Below are positions 27,010 to 36,078 of a stretch of 64,000 nt of DNA, piece by piece. The notes under the pieces are model-generated. The model saw only the letters and a program-made list of their open reading frames with translations. It was not told where the DNA came from and did not search any database. Within the stretch, counting starts at the first letter, position 1; each line of letters begins with the position of its first letter. The DNA comes from Burkholderia sp. WAC0059 (GTDB lineage Bacteria; Pseudomonadota; Gammaproteobacteria; Burkholderiales; Burkholderiaceae). The stretch is taken from positions 124,001 to 188,000 of the forward strand of contig NZ_PNEO01000010.1 of NCBI RefSeq assembly GCF_002870125.1, given 5' to 3'. Made by a program: the position numbers and the translations under genes.

Positions 27010-28121
27010 GACTGGCCTCCGGCGCGCATCGTCTCGGCCATGCGCGTGTCGAGTGCGTTGCGCAGCGCGTCGCCCATGAACGTGAGCAGCAGCAGCGTCG
27101 CCACGAGCACGCCGAACGTCGAGAGCGAGATCCACCAGGCGTCGAGGTTCGCCTTGCCCTCGGCGAGCAGTTCGCCAAGGCTCGGCGTCGGCGGCGGCAC
27201 GCCGAGGCCGAGGAAGTCGAGGCTCGTCAGCGCAAGAATCGCCCCGCTCATCCGGAACGGCAGGAACGTGATGACGGGCGTGAGGCTGTTGGGCAGCACG
27301 TGGCGCCAGATGATCTGCCAGCTCGACAACCCGATGGCCCGCGCGGCGAGCACATAGTCCTCGTTGCGGTTGCGCAGGAACTCGGCGCGCACGTAGTCGG
27401 ACAACCCGATCCAGCCGAACAGCGAGAGCAGCACGATCAGCAGGATGAAGCCGGGCTCGAAGATCGACGAGAAGATGATCAGCAGATAGAGTTCGGGCAG
27501 CGCGCTCCAGATTTCGATGAGCCGCTGTCCCACGATGTCGATCCGCCCGCCGAAGTAGCCCTGCACGGCGCCCGCCACGATGCCGAACGCCGTGCCGATG
27601 GCCGTCAGCACGAGCGCGAACTCGACCGACACGCGAAAGCCGTACAGCAGGCGCGCGAACAGGTCGCGCCCGCTCGCGTCGGTGCCGAGCCAGTTCTGCC
27701 GCGACGGCGGCGCCGGGTTCGGCGCCTTCGAAAAGTAGTTAAGCGTGTCGTAGTAGTACGGGTTCGGCGCGTAGAGCACGAAATTGCCCGGCGCGTCGAA
27801 GCGGTGGCGGACGTACGGGTCGAGATAGTCGGCCTCGGTCGGGAAGTCGCCGCCGAACGTCGTTTCCGGATAGGCCTTCACGAACGGGAAATACCAGTGG
27901 CCGTCGTAGCGCACGACGAGCGGCTTGTCGTTGCACCAGAGCGGCCCCGCGAGGCTGGCCGCGAACGCGACGACGAACACGACGAGGCTCCAGTAGCCGA
28001 GGCGCTGCTGCCTGAAGCGCCGCCAGACGCGCCGCGCCGGCGACGGCGACACGAGGGCCGGCACCGGCGGCTGCGCGCGCGCTCCGGCGCCGGCCTCGCC
28101 CCGTTTGAGCTTCAGGTTCAA
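27006..28121 (-). CDS. yejE: ABC transporter permease, YejE-like
   Basis: Permease of 371 residues. It has a long N-terminal cytoplasmic extension, a first membrane segment (about 43-60) and a large periplasmic loop (about 61-140) with YDGHWYFPFVKAYPETTFGG, diagnostic for YejE. The NWLGTDASGRDLFARLLYGF motif and five more segments follow. The start is TTG, 3 bases past the YejB stop, with GGAG 9 bases upstream; no closer ATG or GTG gives the full N-terminal region. It forms the channel with YejB. Confidence 0.92.
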   Translation of the reverse strand: MNLKLKRGEAGAGARAQPPVPALVSPSPARRVWRRFRQQRLGYWSLVVFVVAFAASLAGPLWCNDKPLVVRYDGHWYFPFVKAYPETTFGGDFPTEADYLDPYVRHRFDAPGNFVLYAPNPYYYDTLNYFSKAPNPAPPSRQNWLGTDASGRDLFARLLYGFRVSVEFALVLTAIGTAFGIVAGAVQGYFGGRIDIVGQRLIEIWSALPELYLLIIFSSIFEPGFILLIVLLSLFGWIGLSDYVRAEFLRNRNEDYVLAARAIGLSSWQIIWRHVLPNSLTPVITFLPFRMSGAILALTSLDFLGLGVPPPTPSLGELLAEGKANLDAWWISLSTFGVLVATLLLLTFMGDALRNALDTRMAETMRAGGQS

Positions 28122-28124
28122 GAT

Positions 28125-29168
28125 TCAGCGCTCCATTTGTTCGAACTGAATGCGGGGATCGACCCAGACGTAGCAGAGGTCGGAGATCAGCTTCGTCACG
28201 AGGCCGATCAGCGTGAACAGGTAGAGCGTGCCGAGCACGACGGGATAGTCGCGCCGCACGACCGACTCGTAGGACAGGAGCCCGAGCCCGTCGAGCGAGA
28301 ACAGCGTCTCGATCAGCAGGCTGCCCGTGAAGAACGCGCCGATGAACGCCGCGGGAAAACCGACGACGAGCGGCAGGAGCGCGTTGCGAAACACGTGCTT
28401 CCAGAGCACCGTGCGCTCGGGCAGCCCCTTGGCGCGCGCCGTCAGCACGTACTGGCGGCGGATTTCCTCGAGAAACGCATTCTTCGTGAGCATCGTCGTG
28501 ACGGCGAAGCTGCCGACGACCGAGGCCGTCACGGGCAGCGCGATGTGCCAGAGATAGTCGAGAATCTTGCCGCCCCACGAGAGCGTGTCCCAGTCGTCGG
28601 AGGTCAGGTTGCGCAGCGGAAAGAGCTGCCAGAACGTGCCGCCGCCGAACAGCACGAGCAGCAGCACGCCGAGCACGAAGCCCGGAATCGCATAGCCGAC
28701 GAGCACGACGAGGCTCGTCACAAGGTCGAAGCGCGAACCGTTGCGCACGGCCTTCGCGATGCCGAGCGGCACCGAGACGAGATAGGTCAGGAAGAACGTC
28801 CACAGGCCGATGCTGATCGACACCGGCAGCTTCGAGACGATCAGCGACCAGACGCTCTGATGGTGGAAATAGCTCTGCCCGAGGTCGAAGCGCGCGAAGC
28901 GGCCGAGCATCATGAAATAGCGCTGCAGCGGCGGCTTGTCGAAGCCGTAGAGCGCCCTCAACTGGGCGATCTGCTGGGCATCGACGCCCGTGTGGGCGCG
29001 CATGCCGAACGGCATGCCGCCGCTCTGCTGCGCGCCGTGGCGCAACTCGCTCATGGCCTGCTCGACCGGGCCGCCCGGCACGAACTGGATCACCGCGAAA
29101 GTCAGCGTCAGCACGCCGAGCAGCGTCGGCAGCATCAGCAGCACGCGTTTGACGATGTAGCTCCACAT
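28125..29168 (-). CDS. yejB: ABC transporter permease, YejB-like
   Basis: Permease of 347 residues with an N-terminal membrane segment in MWSYIVKRVLLMLPTLLGV, typical of DppB/YejB. A periplasmic region (about 30-125) contains LGQSYFHHQSVW, five further segments follow, the EAA loop is near LWKHVFRNALLPL, and the C-terminal WVDPRIQFEQ motif closes the protein. The gene lies 45 bases after the binding-protein gene and 3 bases before yejE in one operon. Confidence 0.94.
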   Translation of the reverse strand: MWSYIVKRVLLMLPTLLGVLTLTFAVIQFVPGGPVEQAMSELRHGAQQSGGMPFGMRAHTGVDAQQIAQLRALYGFDKPPLQRYFMMLGRFARFDLGQSYFHHQSVWSLIVSKLPVSISIGLWTFFLTYLVSVPLGIAKAVRNGSRFDLVTSLVVLVGYAIPGFVLGVLLLVLFGGGTFWQLFPLRNLTSDDWDTLSWGGKILDYLWHIALPVTASVVGSFAVTTMLTKNAFLEEIRRQYVLTARAKGLPERTVLWKHVFRNALLPLVVGFPAAFIGAFFTGSLLIETLFSLDGLGLLSYESVVRRDYPVVLGTLYLFTLIGLVTKLISDLCYVWVDPRIQFEQMER

Positions 29169-29213
29169 AGGCCGGGGTCCGTCGGTCGGTACGAAATCGG
29201 GGCAGGCTGCGCG

Positions 29214-31202
29214 TTACGGCGAGGCGGCCGCGCCGGGCGTCTTAAACCACCACGTCGAGACGATCCAGTCGTTCGCCGTGTAATAGAGCGGCAGCGTCCG
29301 CGGCCACGCGAGCGTGTTGCGAAACGCGACGCGATGCGTGGCGCTGTACCACTGCGGCACCACATAGTAGCCGTGCATCAGCACGCGGTCGAGCGCGTGG
29401 GTCGCGTCGACGAGCTGCGTGCGCGTCTGCGCCGCGACGAGCGCACGCAGGATCGCGTCGACGGCCGGCGACTTCAGGCCGATCAGGTTGTCCGAGCCCG
29501 GCTCGTCGGCCGCCTGGCTGCTGAAGCGGTCGATCTCCTCGGTGCCCGGCACCTGCACGTCGGGATAGCGGGTCGTCGTCACGTCGAAGTCGAAGGCGTC
29601 GAGCCGCTTCTGGTAGAGCGCGAAATCGACAGTCCGGTAGTTCATCGTGATGCCGAGCCGCTCGAGCGCGTGCTGGTACAGCGCCATGATCGGCATCCAG
29701 GCGGCCTCGCCGCCCGAGTCGTCGAGCACCTCGAACACGAACGGCTGTCCCTGCGCGTTGCGCAGCGCGCCGTTGCGGTAAGTCCAGCCCGCCGCGGCCA
29801 GCAAGGCCCGCGCCTCGAGCAGGTTCGCGCGCAGCGAGCCGGGCGGATCGGTGTCGGGCTGCACGGGCGGCAGGCCGAACACGGCCGGGTCGAGCTGCGC
29901 GCGCCAGGGGTTCAGCAGCGCGAGCTCGCCGGGTGAAGGCAGCCCCCTCGCCTGCAGATCGGTGTTGGCGAAGAAGCTGTCGAGCCGGCGGTACTGGCTG
30001 TAAAAAAGCTGACGGTTCAGCCACTGGAAGTCGAGCGCGAGGTCGAGCGCCTCGCGCACGCGCACGTCGCGAAACATCGGCCGGCGCAGATTCAGCACGA
30101 AGCCCTGCATGCCGGTGCCGTTGTGCTGCGGGAATTCGCGCTTGAGCAACTCGCCGCTGTCGAAACGCTTGCCGACGTCGCGCCGCACCCAGTTGCGCGC
30201 AACGTACTCGACGAGCACGTCGTACTCGCCGGCCTTGAACGCCTCGATGCGCGCCACGTCGTCGGAGTAGAGCTTGTAGGTGATGCGCTCGAAGTTGTCG
30301 GTGCCGACGCGCACGGGCAGGTCCACGCCCCAGTAATGCGGATCGCGCCGGTAAGTGATCGTTCGGCCGTTCGAGTAGCGCTCGATCAGGTACGGACCGC
30401 TGCCGATCGGCTGCTCGAACGCGAGCTGGTCGAACGGAATGCGGCTGCCGTCGGCGCGCTGGCCCCACTTGTGCGAGAACACGGGCATGCCGCCCGCGAT
30501 GAACGGCAGCTCGCGGTTGCGCTGCCGGAATTCGAAGCGCACGGTGGCCGGATCGACGACCACGGCGCGCGCGATATCGGCGTAATAGGCCGCCACCGAC
30601 GGCGCCGCCTGCGGGCTCTTCAGCGTGTCGAGCGAGAATTTCACGTCGGCGGCCGTGACGGCGTCGCCGTTCGAAAAATGCGCGCGCGGATTCAGATGAA
30701 AGGTGACGGACAGGCCGTCCGGCGCGACGCGAATGTCGTCGGCCAGCAGCCCGTAGGCCGTCGAGAGCTCGTCGAGGCTGCCCGTCGTCAGGCTCTCGAA
30801 CAGCATGCCGAGCCCCGGCGCCGCGTTGCCGCGCAGCGTGAACGGATCGAACTTGTCGAAGCTCGTGAGCCGGTCCGGATTGGCGAGCACGAGCGTGCCG
30901 CCCTTCGGCGCGTCGGGATTCACGTAATCGAAGTGACGAAAATCGGGCGGATATTTGGGTTCGCCGTACTCGGCGATCGCGTACGCGGCCCGCGCCGGCT
31001 GAACGAGGCCGCCCCAGATGCCCAATCCGCAAAGCATGACGGCCGCACCGCGAACCTGGCGGCGCCGGGCATGCAGCCGGAACCGCCGGAACGCGTTAAG
31101 CAGGGAGAAAAGCAGGGCTCGAAAGGAAATTTGAAGCAATGCCGGCAAAGCCGTCCGACCGACGCCGCGCGGCGCCCCTCTGCTTCGCGAGCCTGTTGTC
31201 AT
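29214..31202 (-). CDS. yejA: Extracellular solute-binding protein, YejA-like
   Basis: Binding protein of 662 residues by the start chosen. The mature part begins after PARA in GGLVQPARAAYAIAEYGEPKYP and has YejA features: FRHFDYVNPDAPKGG, FDPFTLRG, the SNGDAVTAADVKFS motif and VREALDLALDFQWLNRQLFY. It delivers peptides to YejB/YejE. The start is uncertain. The ATG at 31202 gives a 75-residue leader; an internal ATG at 31037 would place the signal peptide at the very N-terminus and give 607 residues, closer to E. coli YejA. Neither has a strong ribosome-binding site. The gene is divergent from fabI across about 110 bases. Confidence 0.88.
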   Translation of the reverse strand: MTTGSRSRGAPRGVGRTALPALLQISFRALLFSLLNAFRRFRLHARRRQVRGAAVMLCGLGIWGGLVQPARAAYAIAEYGEPKYPPDFRHFDYVNPDAPKGGTLVLANPDRLTSFDKFDPFTLRGNAAPGLGMLFESLTTGSLDELSTAYGLLADDIRVAPDGLSVTFHLNPRAHFSNGDAVTAADVKFSLDTLKSPQAAPSVAAYYADIARAVVVDPATVRFEFRQRNRELPFIAGGMPVFSHKWGQRADGSRIPFDQLAFEQPIGSGPYLIERYSNGRTITYRRDPHYWGVDLPVRVGTDNFERITYKLYSDDVARIEAFKAGEYDVLVEYVARNWVRRDVGKRFDSGELLKREFPQHNGTGMQGFVLNLRRPMFRDVRVREALDLALDFQWLNRQLFYSQYRRLDSFFANTDLQARGLPSPGELALLNPWRAQLDPAVFGLPPVQPDTDPPGSLRANLLEARALLAAAGWTYRNGALRNAQGQPFVFEVLDDSGGEAAWMPIMALYQHALERLGITMNYRTVDFALYQKRLDAFDFDVTTTRYPDVQVPGTEEIDRFSSQAADEPGSDNLIGLKSPAVDAILRALVAAQTRTQLVDATHALDRVLMHGYYVVPQWYSATHRVAFRNTLAWPRTLPLYYTANDWIVSTWWFKTPGAAASP

Positions 31203-31313
31203 AGGGCGAGGTTTGTCCAGTTGGCTGTTGCAGTGTGAGAGAATTCTACCCAAAACCCACACGACGCCGCGGCCGCAGCGCTCCCGGCGCATTGATCTGA
31301 CTTAGGAGAATTC

Positions 31314-32105
31314 ATGGGCTTTCTCGCTGGTAAACGAATCCTGCTGACCGGCCTGCTGTCGAACCGTTCCATCGCCTACGGCATCGCGCAGGCGTGCCGC
31401 CGCGAAGGCGCCGAACTGGCGTTCACCTACGTCGGCGACCGGTTCAAGGATCGCATTACCGAATTCGCCGCCGAATTCGGCAGCCATCTCGTCTTCCCGT
31501 GCGACGTGGCCGACGACGCGCAGATCGACGCGCTCTTCGCCGATCTCAGGCAGCACTGGGACAGTCTCGACGGTCTCGTCCACTCGATCGGCTTCGCGCC
31601 GCGCGAGGCGATCGCCGGCGACTTCCTCGACGGCATGACGCGCGAGAACTTCCGCATCGCCCACGACATCTCCGCGTACAGTTTCCCGGCGCTGGCCAAG
31701 GCCGCGCTGCCGATGCTCTCGCCGGACGCGGCCCTGCTCACGCTCACGTACCTCGGCGCGGAGCGCGCGATTCCGAACTACAACACGATGGGGCTCGCGA
31801 AGGCCTCGCTCGAAGCCAGCGTCCGCTATCTCGCGGTTTCGCTCGGCGCGAAGGGCGTGCGCGTGAACGGCATCTCGGCCGGTCCGATCAAGACGCTGGC
31901 CGCCAGCGGCATCAAGAGCTTCGGCAAGATTCTCGACTTCGTCGAGCAGAACGCGCCGCTGCGCCGGAACGTGACGATCGAGCAGGTCGGCAACACCGCG
32001 GCCTTCCTGCTGTCCGACCTCGCCGGCGGCATGACGGCCGAGGTCGTGCACGTCGACAGCGGCTTCAACGCCGTGGTCGGCGGCATGGCCGGCGCGAGCG
32101 AATGA
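31314..32105 (+). CDS. fabI: Enoyl-[acyl-carrier-protein] reductase (NADH)
   Basis: Short-chain dehydrogenase-fold enzyme of 263 residues that reduces enoyl-ACP in the last step of each fatty-acid elongation cycle. The N-terminus [22 protein letters not shown] holds the NADH site. The catalytic residues fall at the same numbers as E. coli FabI: Tyr146, Tyr156 and Lys163 (Y-x6-K in NYNTMGLAK). SIGFAP is the substrate-side motif. TTAGGAGAATTC gives a strong ribosome-binding site. A terminator follows 60 bases downstream, so the gene is monocistronic. Essential core enzyme; nothing unusual. Confidence 0.98.
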   Translation: MGFLAGKRILLTGLLSNRSIAYGIAQACRREGAELAFTYVGDRFKDRITEFAAEFGSHLVFPCDVADDAQIDALFADLRQHWDSLDGLVHSIGFAPREAIAGDFLDGMTRENFRIAHDISAYSFPALAKAALPMLSPDAALLTLTYLGAERAIPNYNTMGLAKASLEASVRYLAVSLGAKGVRVNGISAGPIKTLAASGIKSFGKILDFVEQNAPLRRNVTIEQVGNTAAFLLSDLAGGMTAEVVHVDSGFNAVVGGMAGASE

Positions 32106-32164
32106 CCGGCCGATCGACCGGCGCGCAGTTCACGTCCGGTCGACGAAACGGAAAACCGGAATGA

Positions 32165-32192
32165 AAAAGCCGCCCCAAGGGCGGCTTTTCTT
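32165..32192 (+). terminator. Terminator after fabI
   Basis: AAAAGCCGCCC / GGGCGGCTTTT stem of 11 bp with a 3-base loop followed by CTT on the plus strand. The A-run on the other side also gives T on the minus strand, so it may serve the minus-strand gene at 32210 too. Confidence 0.85.
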
Positions 32193-32209
32193 ATAGGGCG
32201 CGTCGCGTT

Positions 32210-32499
32210 TTAACGCCAGCCGCGATGATGACGATACCACTCGTCGCGGCGCCAATAGCGATGGCCGTCCCAGTAGCGATCGCCGTGCCAGCCGATCACG
32301 ACAGCGGGCGCCCCGTACGGCGCATACACCGGGGCCGGCTGGTACATGACCGGCGGCGGCGCGTACACGGGCGCCGGCGCGACATAGACGGGGCCGGCAC
32401 GCCGAAGTTGAGGCCGATGTCCACCCGGGCCATGGCGGCGCCCGACGCGGTAACAGCGGCGCCCCCGACCAGCAATGCAAGAACACGTGCGAACTTCAT
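32210..32499 (-). pseudogene. Frameshifted small exported Pro/Tyr-rich protein
   Basis: An ATG with GAGGGTGAG upstream opens a signal-peptide protein (MKFARVLALLVGGAAVTASG, cleavage near AAMA), then VDIGLNFGVPAP. At the G4 run on the plus strand (32390-32393) the frame breaks. One extra base there would restore a continuous frame reading VYVAPAPVYAPPPVMYQPAP, then YWDGHRYWRRDEWYRHHRG and a stop at 32210-32212. The total length (290, not a multiple of 3) fits a single-base loss. The intact form would be a PXPV-repeat exported protein of 96 residues, function unknown. It may be a real pseudogene or a homopolymer sequencing error. Confidence 0.75.
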
Positions 32500-32944
32500 G
32501 AACTCACCCTCAGTGAATGTTGGTTGTCGGACGCAATATAACGCAGCCTCGCTTCCGGTGCATTGCAACTTTGTAAGAACTGATGCATTGCATCGCACTG
32601 CGACCGTTGCCGTTACGCCTCGTTACACCCCGCGAAAACCGTAACCGGCCCCGAGATCCGGCACGTCGAAACGACCGCGTGCCCGCGCCGACCCGTCGCG
32701 AAGCGAAACACCCGGAAAACAGGGGGAAAGATCGCGCCGCGGCGGCGCTATTGTGCATGAAAGGGGAGCCGCTTCGCCAGCGCCGGATGGGCAACCGTCG
32801 AAGCGGTACAACACCGGGAACGGAAAGCGGAGTGAGCGTTCCCGCGCAGAACGAAGCGCCCTCGTCCAGCGGGCGACGAGACCGTGAGCGGTAGAAGCGC
32901 AGGCAGCCGCTTCCGGTCCGGCCGCCGCTTCCCCCGCTTCCCGT
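32500..32944. other. Intergenic region between the frameshifted gene and the chemoreceptor
   Basis: About 445 bases with no gene I can support. Both neighbours are on the minus strand, so it holds the promoter of the frameshifted gene and the trailer of the chemoreceptor gene. Confidence 0.35.
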
Positions 32945-34498
32945 TTATCGAAACACGCTGACGGCCTCCACGAGCTTCGTCGCCTGTTGCCGGAGGCTCT
33001 CCGAAGCCGCCGCGCTCTGCTCGACGAGCGCGGCGTTCTGCTGGGTGATGTTGTCGAGATCGCCGACGGCCTGATCGACCTGGGCCACCCCGCTGCTCTG
33101 CCCGGCCGTCGCCGTGCTGATCTCCTCGATCAGGTCCGAGACGCGCTTCACCTGCGCGACGATCTGGTCCATCGTGCGTCCCGCATCGTCCACGAGTTTC
33201 GAGCCGGCCTCGACGCGCTCCACACTCGCGCCGATCAGGTCCTTGATTTCCCTCGCCGCGTTGGCGCTGCGCTGCGCGAGCGCGCGCACCTCGCCCGCCA
33301 CGACCGCGAAGCCGCGCCCCTGGTCGCCCGCGCGCGCCGCCTCGACGGCCGCGTTCAGCGCGAGGATGTTGGTCTGGAACGCGATGCCGTCGATCACGCC
33401 GATGATGTCCGAGATCCGGTGCGAGCTGCTCGTGATCTCGTTCATCGTGCTCACGACCTCGGAGACGGCCTCGCCGCCGCGCGCCGCCGCCTCGCGCGCC
33501 TCGCCCGACAACTGGTTCGCCTGCGAGGCCGTCTCGGCGTTGCTCTTCACCGACGCGGTCATCTGCGCCATCGAGGCCGCGGTCTGCTGGACGCTCGAGG
33601 CCGCCTGCTCGGTGCGCGAGCTCAGGTCGTTGTTGCCCTGGGCGATCTCGTTGCTGGCCGTCTGCACGTTGATGACCTGCTCGCTGACGTCGTCGATGAG
33701 CCAGCGGAACATCAGGCCAAGCTGGCTGATCGTCCGCAGCGTCATGCCGATTTCGTCGACCCGGTCCATGTGCATCGCGCTCTGGCTTTCGCCCGTCGCC
33801 ACGCGCAGCGCCTGTTCGCGCACGCGCTCGAGCGGACGAGAAATCTGCACCTCGAGCCAGTACGAGGCCGCGCACGCCAACGCGACGATGACGGCCGCGA
33901 AGCCGGCGAAATGGGCGACCGACGCCGCGCGCAGACCGAGCGCCCAGGCCGCGGCCACGCTCGCCGGCGCGAGCAGCAGGAGCGCGGCGCGAATGCGCCA
34001 GCGCACCGGCAGGGTCTTCAGCGCCGAGGTCCAGCCCTGCAGCCCCGTGCGCACGATCACCCCCTTGTGGAAACGGCGATGCCCCGCCTTGCCCTCGCGA
34101 AAGTCGCGATAGAGCGCCTCGGCCGCCGCGATCTCCTCGCGCGACGCCTTCGTGCGCACCGACATGTAACCCACGGGCTGCCCCTGGCGCACGACCGGCG
34201 TCGCGTTCGCCCGCACCCAGTAGTGGTCGCCGTTCTTGCGGCGGTTCTTGACGAGCGCGGTCCACGGCTCGCCGCCCTTGAGCGTGCGCCACATGTCGGC
34301 GAACGCCTCGGCCGGCATGTCGGGATGCCGGACCATGTTGTGAGGCTGACCGAGGATCTCTTCGTGGGAAAAACCGCTCACCTGGACGAAGGCGGCGTTG
34401 GCGTAGGTGATGTGACTCTGCGTGTCCGTCGTCGACATCAGCGTCGCATGGTCGGGAAACTCGAATTCGTGCTGCGTGACAGGCTGATTATTGCGCAT
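32945..34498 (-). CDS. Aer-like methyl-accepting chemotaxis protein with PAS domain
   Basis: Protein of 517 residues. A cytoplasmic PAS domain (about 8-115) has [25 protein letters not shown] (shown in two parts: [14 protein letters not shown] then [11 protein letters not shown]), as in Aer, which binds FAD to sense redox or oxygen. Two close membrane segments (about 168-212) follow with no periplasmic domain. A HAMP-like stretch, then the signalling domain (about 260-517), has the hairpin tip around [18 protein letters not shown]. It should feed a CheA/CheW array. Monocistronic. The C-terminus lacks a CheR-tethering pentapeptide. Confidence 0.93.
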   Translation of the reverse strand: MRNNQPVTQHEFEFPDHATLMSTTDTQSHITYANAAFVQVSGFSHEEILGQPHNMVRHPDMPAEAFADMWRTLKGGEPWTALVKNRRKNGDHYWVRANATPVVRQGQPVGYMSVRTKASREEIAAAEALYRDFREGKAGHRRFHKGVIVRTGLQGWTSALKTLPVRWRIRAALLLLAPASVAAAWALGLRAASVAHFAGFAAVIVALACAASYWLEVQISRPLERVREQALRVATGESQSAMHMDRVDEIGMTLRTISQLGLMFRWLIDDVSEQVINVQTASNEIAQGNNDLSSRTEQAASSVQQTAASMAQMTASVKSNAETASQANQLSGEAREAAARGGEAVSEVVSTMNEITSSSHRISDIIGVIDGIAFQTNILALNAAVEAARAGDQGRGFAVVAGEVRALAQRSANAAREIKDLIGASVERVEAGSKLVDDAGRTMDQIVAQVKRVSDLIEEISTATAGQSSGVAQVDQAVGDLDNITQQNAALVEQSAAASESLRQQATKLVEAVSVFR

Positions 34499-34828
34499 GA
34501 CTCCTCCCCGTGAACTGAATCGCTATCGCTCTGGCCTTGCACGTCGACCCATCTGCACTCGCGGCTCTCCCCGGCCGGTGTCGATACCTTTCATCTATAT
34601 CGGAAGCCCGGCACGAAAATTTATCCCTCGATCAGCATAACTTAGCGTTGTATATGAGCGTGCCAAACGACGGGAGAAGCACGAAGCGAAGAGGAAAGGC
34701 GGGGAAATCGGGAAGGCCGCGCGAACGCGCTGGCCGGGTGACGAAGCCGGCGAGACGGGGCGCTGCGGGGCGCCGCGGGACACGGCGACGACGCGGCAGG
34801 CGGGCGGACCGATCCGCCCGGGCAGCGC
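34499..34828. other. Chemoreceptor promoter region
   Basis: About 330 bases between the chemoreceptor gene and the ribbon-helix-helix gene, both on the minus strand. An AT-richer patch near 34618-34665 is the best promoter candidate. No gene is supported. Confidence 0.35.
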
Positions 34829-35026
34829 CTATTCGGCCTTGCGCCGGGGCCGCGAGCCGAGGACGCTCTTCGTCTTGTAGGTCACGCCATGCTGCTCGAG
34901 ATATTCGCGGATCAACTGCCGGACCACCTGGGAGGGCGTCAGGTCCTGGGCCGCGCACAGGTTTTCGAACGCCTCTTTTTTCACCGGGTCAATCAGGACG
35001 GTCAGCCGCGCGCTTTTCGATTCCAT
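34829..35026 (-). CDS. Ribbon-helix-helix DNA-binding protein (CopG-like)
   Basis: Small protein of 65 residues. A beta-strand (ARLTVLIDPVKKEAFENLC) leads into two helices (LTPSQVVRQLIREYLEQHG), the ribbon-helix-helix arrangement that forms a dimeric DNA-binding unit, followed by a basic tail. No effector domain is present, so it is a minimal regulator or an antitoxin-type protein, though no toxin-like gene is adjacent. A dyad-like element lies 26-46 bases upstream and a related one upstream of the next gene, so it may control itself and that neighbour. Confidence 0.82.
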   Translation of the reverse strand: MESKSARLTVLIDPVKKEAFENLCAAQDLTPSQVVRQLIREYLEQHGVTYKTKSVLGSRPRRKAE

Positions 35027-35051
35027 AGAAGATTGTGACTGGTAGCTATTA

Positions 35052-35072
35052 TGTTAATCAAATTATAATACA
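35052..35072. promoter_or_regulatory. Operator-like element upstream of the RHH gene
   Basis: TGTTAATCAAATTATAATACA at 35052-35072 (first nine bases TGTTAATCA) is an AT-rich imperfect dyad in an otherwise GC-rich area. The same nine bases plus xATTA, and the following ACATGCA, recur at 35624-35644. Candidate autoregulatory site. Confidence 0.45.
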
Positions 35073-35123
35073 TGCATTCGCTCCCGGATTCCAGCCGCCC
35101 CGGAGGCACGAGCATCCCGGGCT

Positions 35124-35573
35124 TCAGCCGGCGGCGCATTGCCCGATCACGTCGGCGAAGAACGCGTCGAGCCGCTCCTGCGCCACCGCGTCGCCCTGCT
35201 CCACCTCAACGGCACCGTGCTGCACGAAAGCGCCGTCGACATAGATCGCGCGAAACGCCCGCGCCGGCGGCGGCACGTCGAAGAAGCGCCCGTCGACGTC
35301 GAGAAAAAGGCTGCGCGTCTGCCGGTAGCGCGCGCTGCGGATCGACGTGGCATCGAACGCATGACGCGCCGCCTCGCGCGGATAGACGAACGCGACGTTG
35401 ATGCCGCACGCGCCCAGGCGCGCGCCGATCTCGCCGAACTGGTCGAGCATCTGGAAACCCCGCCCCGCCGCCCGGCCGACGCCGAAAACGAGCAGGCCAT
35501 GCCTGCCCGCGAGCTCGCGCGCCGACAGCAGCGCGCCGTCGTGGGCAAGGAGTGGCGCAGTCACATCGATCAA
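35124..35573 (-). CDS. Thioredoxin-fold-like hypothetical protein
   Basis: Protein of 149 residues with strand-helix alternation of a thioredoxin/peroxiredoxin-like fold: LLVFGVGRAAGRGFQMLDQF, INVAFVYPREAARHAF, RSLFLDVDGRFF and RAIYVDGAFVQHGAVEV (like the cis-Pro and later strands of AhpC-type proteins). The usual CxxC or peroxidatic Cys is missing; the few cysteines are elsewhere (GACGIN and the C-terminal CAAG), so redox activity is doubtful. The start is TTG with GGGAG 6 bases upstream; a GTG 9 bases later is an alternative. A dyad lies 51 bases upstream. Family and function are not recognised. Confidence 0.6.
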   Translation of the reverse strand: MIDVTAPLLAHDGALLSARELAGRHGLLVFGVGRAAGRGFQMLDQFGEIGARLGACGINVAFVYPREAARHAFDATSIRSARYRQTRSLFLDVDGRFFDVPPPARAFRAIYVDGAFVQHGAVEVEQGDAVAQERLDAFFADVIGQCAAG

Positions 35574-35623
35574 ATCAGGCTCCCGGACATCGCATTCGGC
35601 ATGGCAATCCGATGCATTCTACG

Positions 35624-35640
35624 TGTTAATCACATTAACA
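35624..35640. promoter_or_regulatory. Perfect dyad upstream of the thioredoxin-like gene
   Basis: TGTTAAT-CAC-ATTAACA, perfect 7-base arms with a 3-base centre. It lies between the minus-strand gene at 35573 and the plus-strand hydrogenase-like operon at 36079 and shares its left half with the element at 35052. It could bind the RHH protein. Confidence 0.5.
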
Positions 35641-36078
35641 TGCAATGCGAGCCGGGCCGGCGTGCCCGACCGGACGTAATCGCCTCGCGGATAACCGCGG
35701 ATAACGTATGGCGCAGGCGAAACAAAGCTGCTAGGATGATAAATTCATTACCATCTCCTGCTAACCAAATACTCGTTCCATGTGCCTGACGACAATACCG
35801 ACAAAGGCCGCCGGACCGACAACGGGCATATGCGCGAAGAGAGACGGAGCGCCGCGAACGGCCGTCGCGAACGCGGCGATAATCGCGATGTATCCCGGCC
35901 CGCATGAGGGCCCGCGCAAGACCTCACATCAAGCCTCGCAGGTACGTCGGACTGCCCGTCGCGTGCGCGACGGACGCCTCCCCGATACCGCCCGAACCCG
36001 CGCGCCCGTCGCCGGACGCCGCGTCCGGCCCGTCGCCGACGCGCCGCCGGTCACGGCAGAACAGGACACGCAGGCCGG
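35641..36078 (+). other. Leader region of the hyf-like operon
   Basis: About 440 bases before the first hyf-like gene. An AT-richer patch (35725-35780) may hold the promoter. A frame from 35780 runs into the first gene, but its Arg/Pro/Thr-rich content does not look like protein. No FhlA or sigma54 pattern was obvious. Confidence 0.35.
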
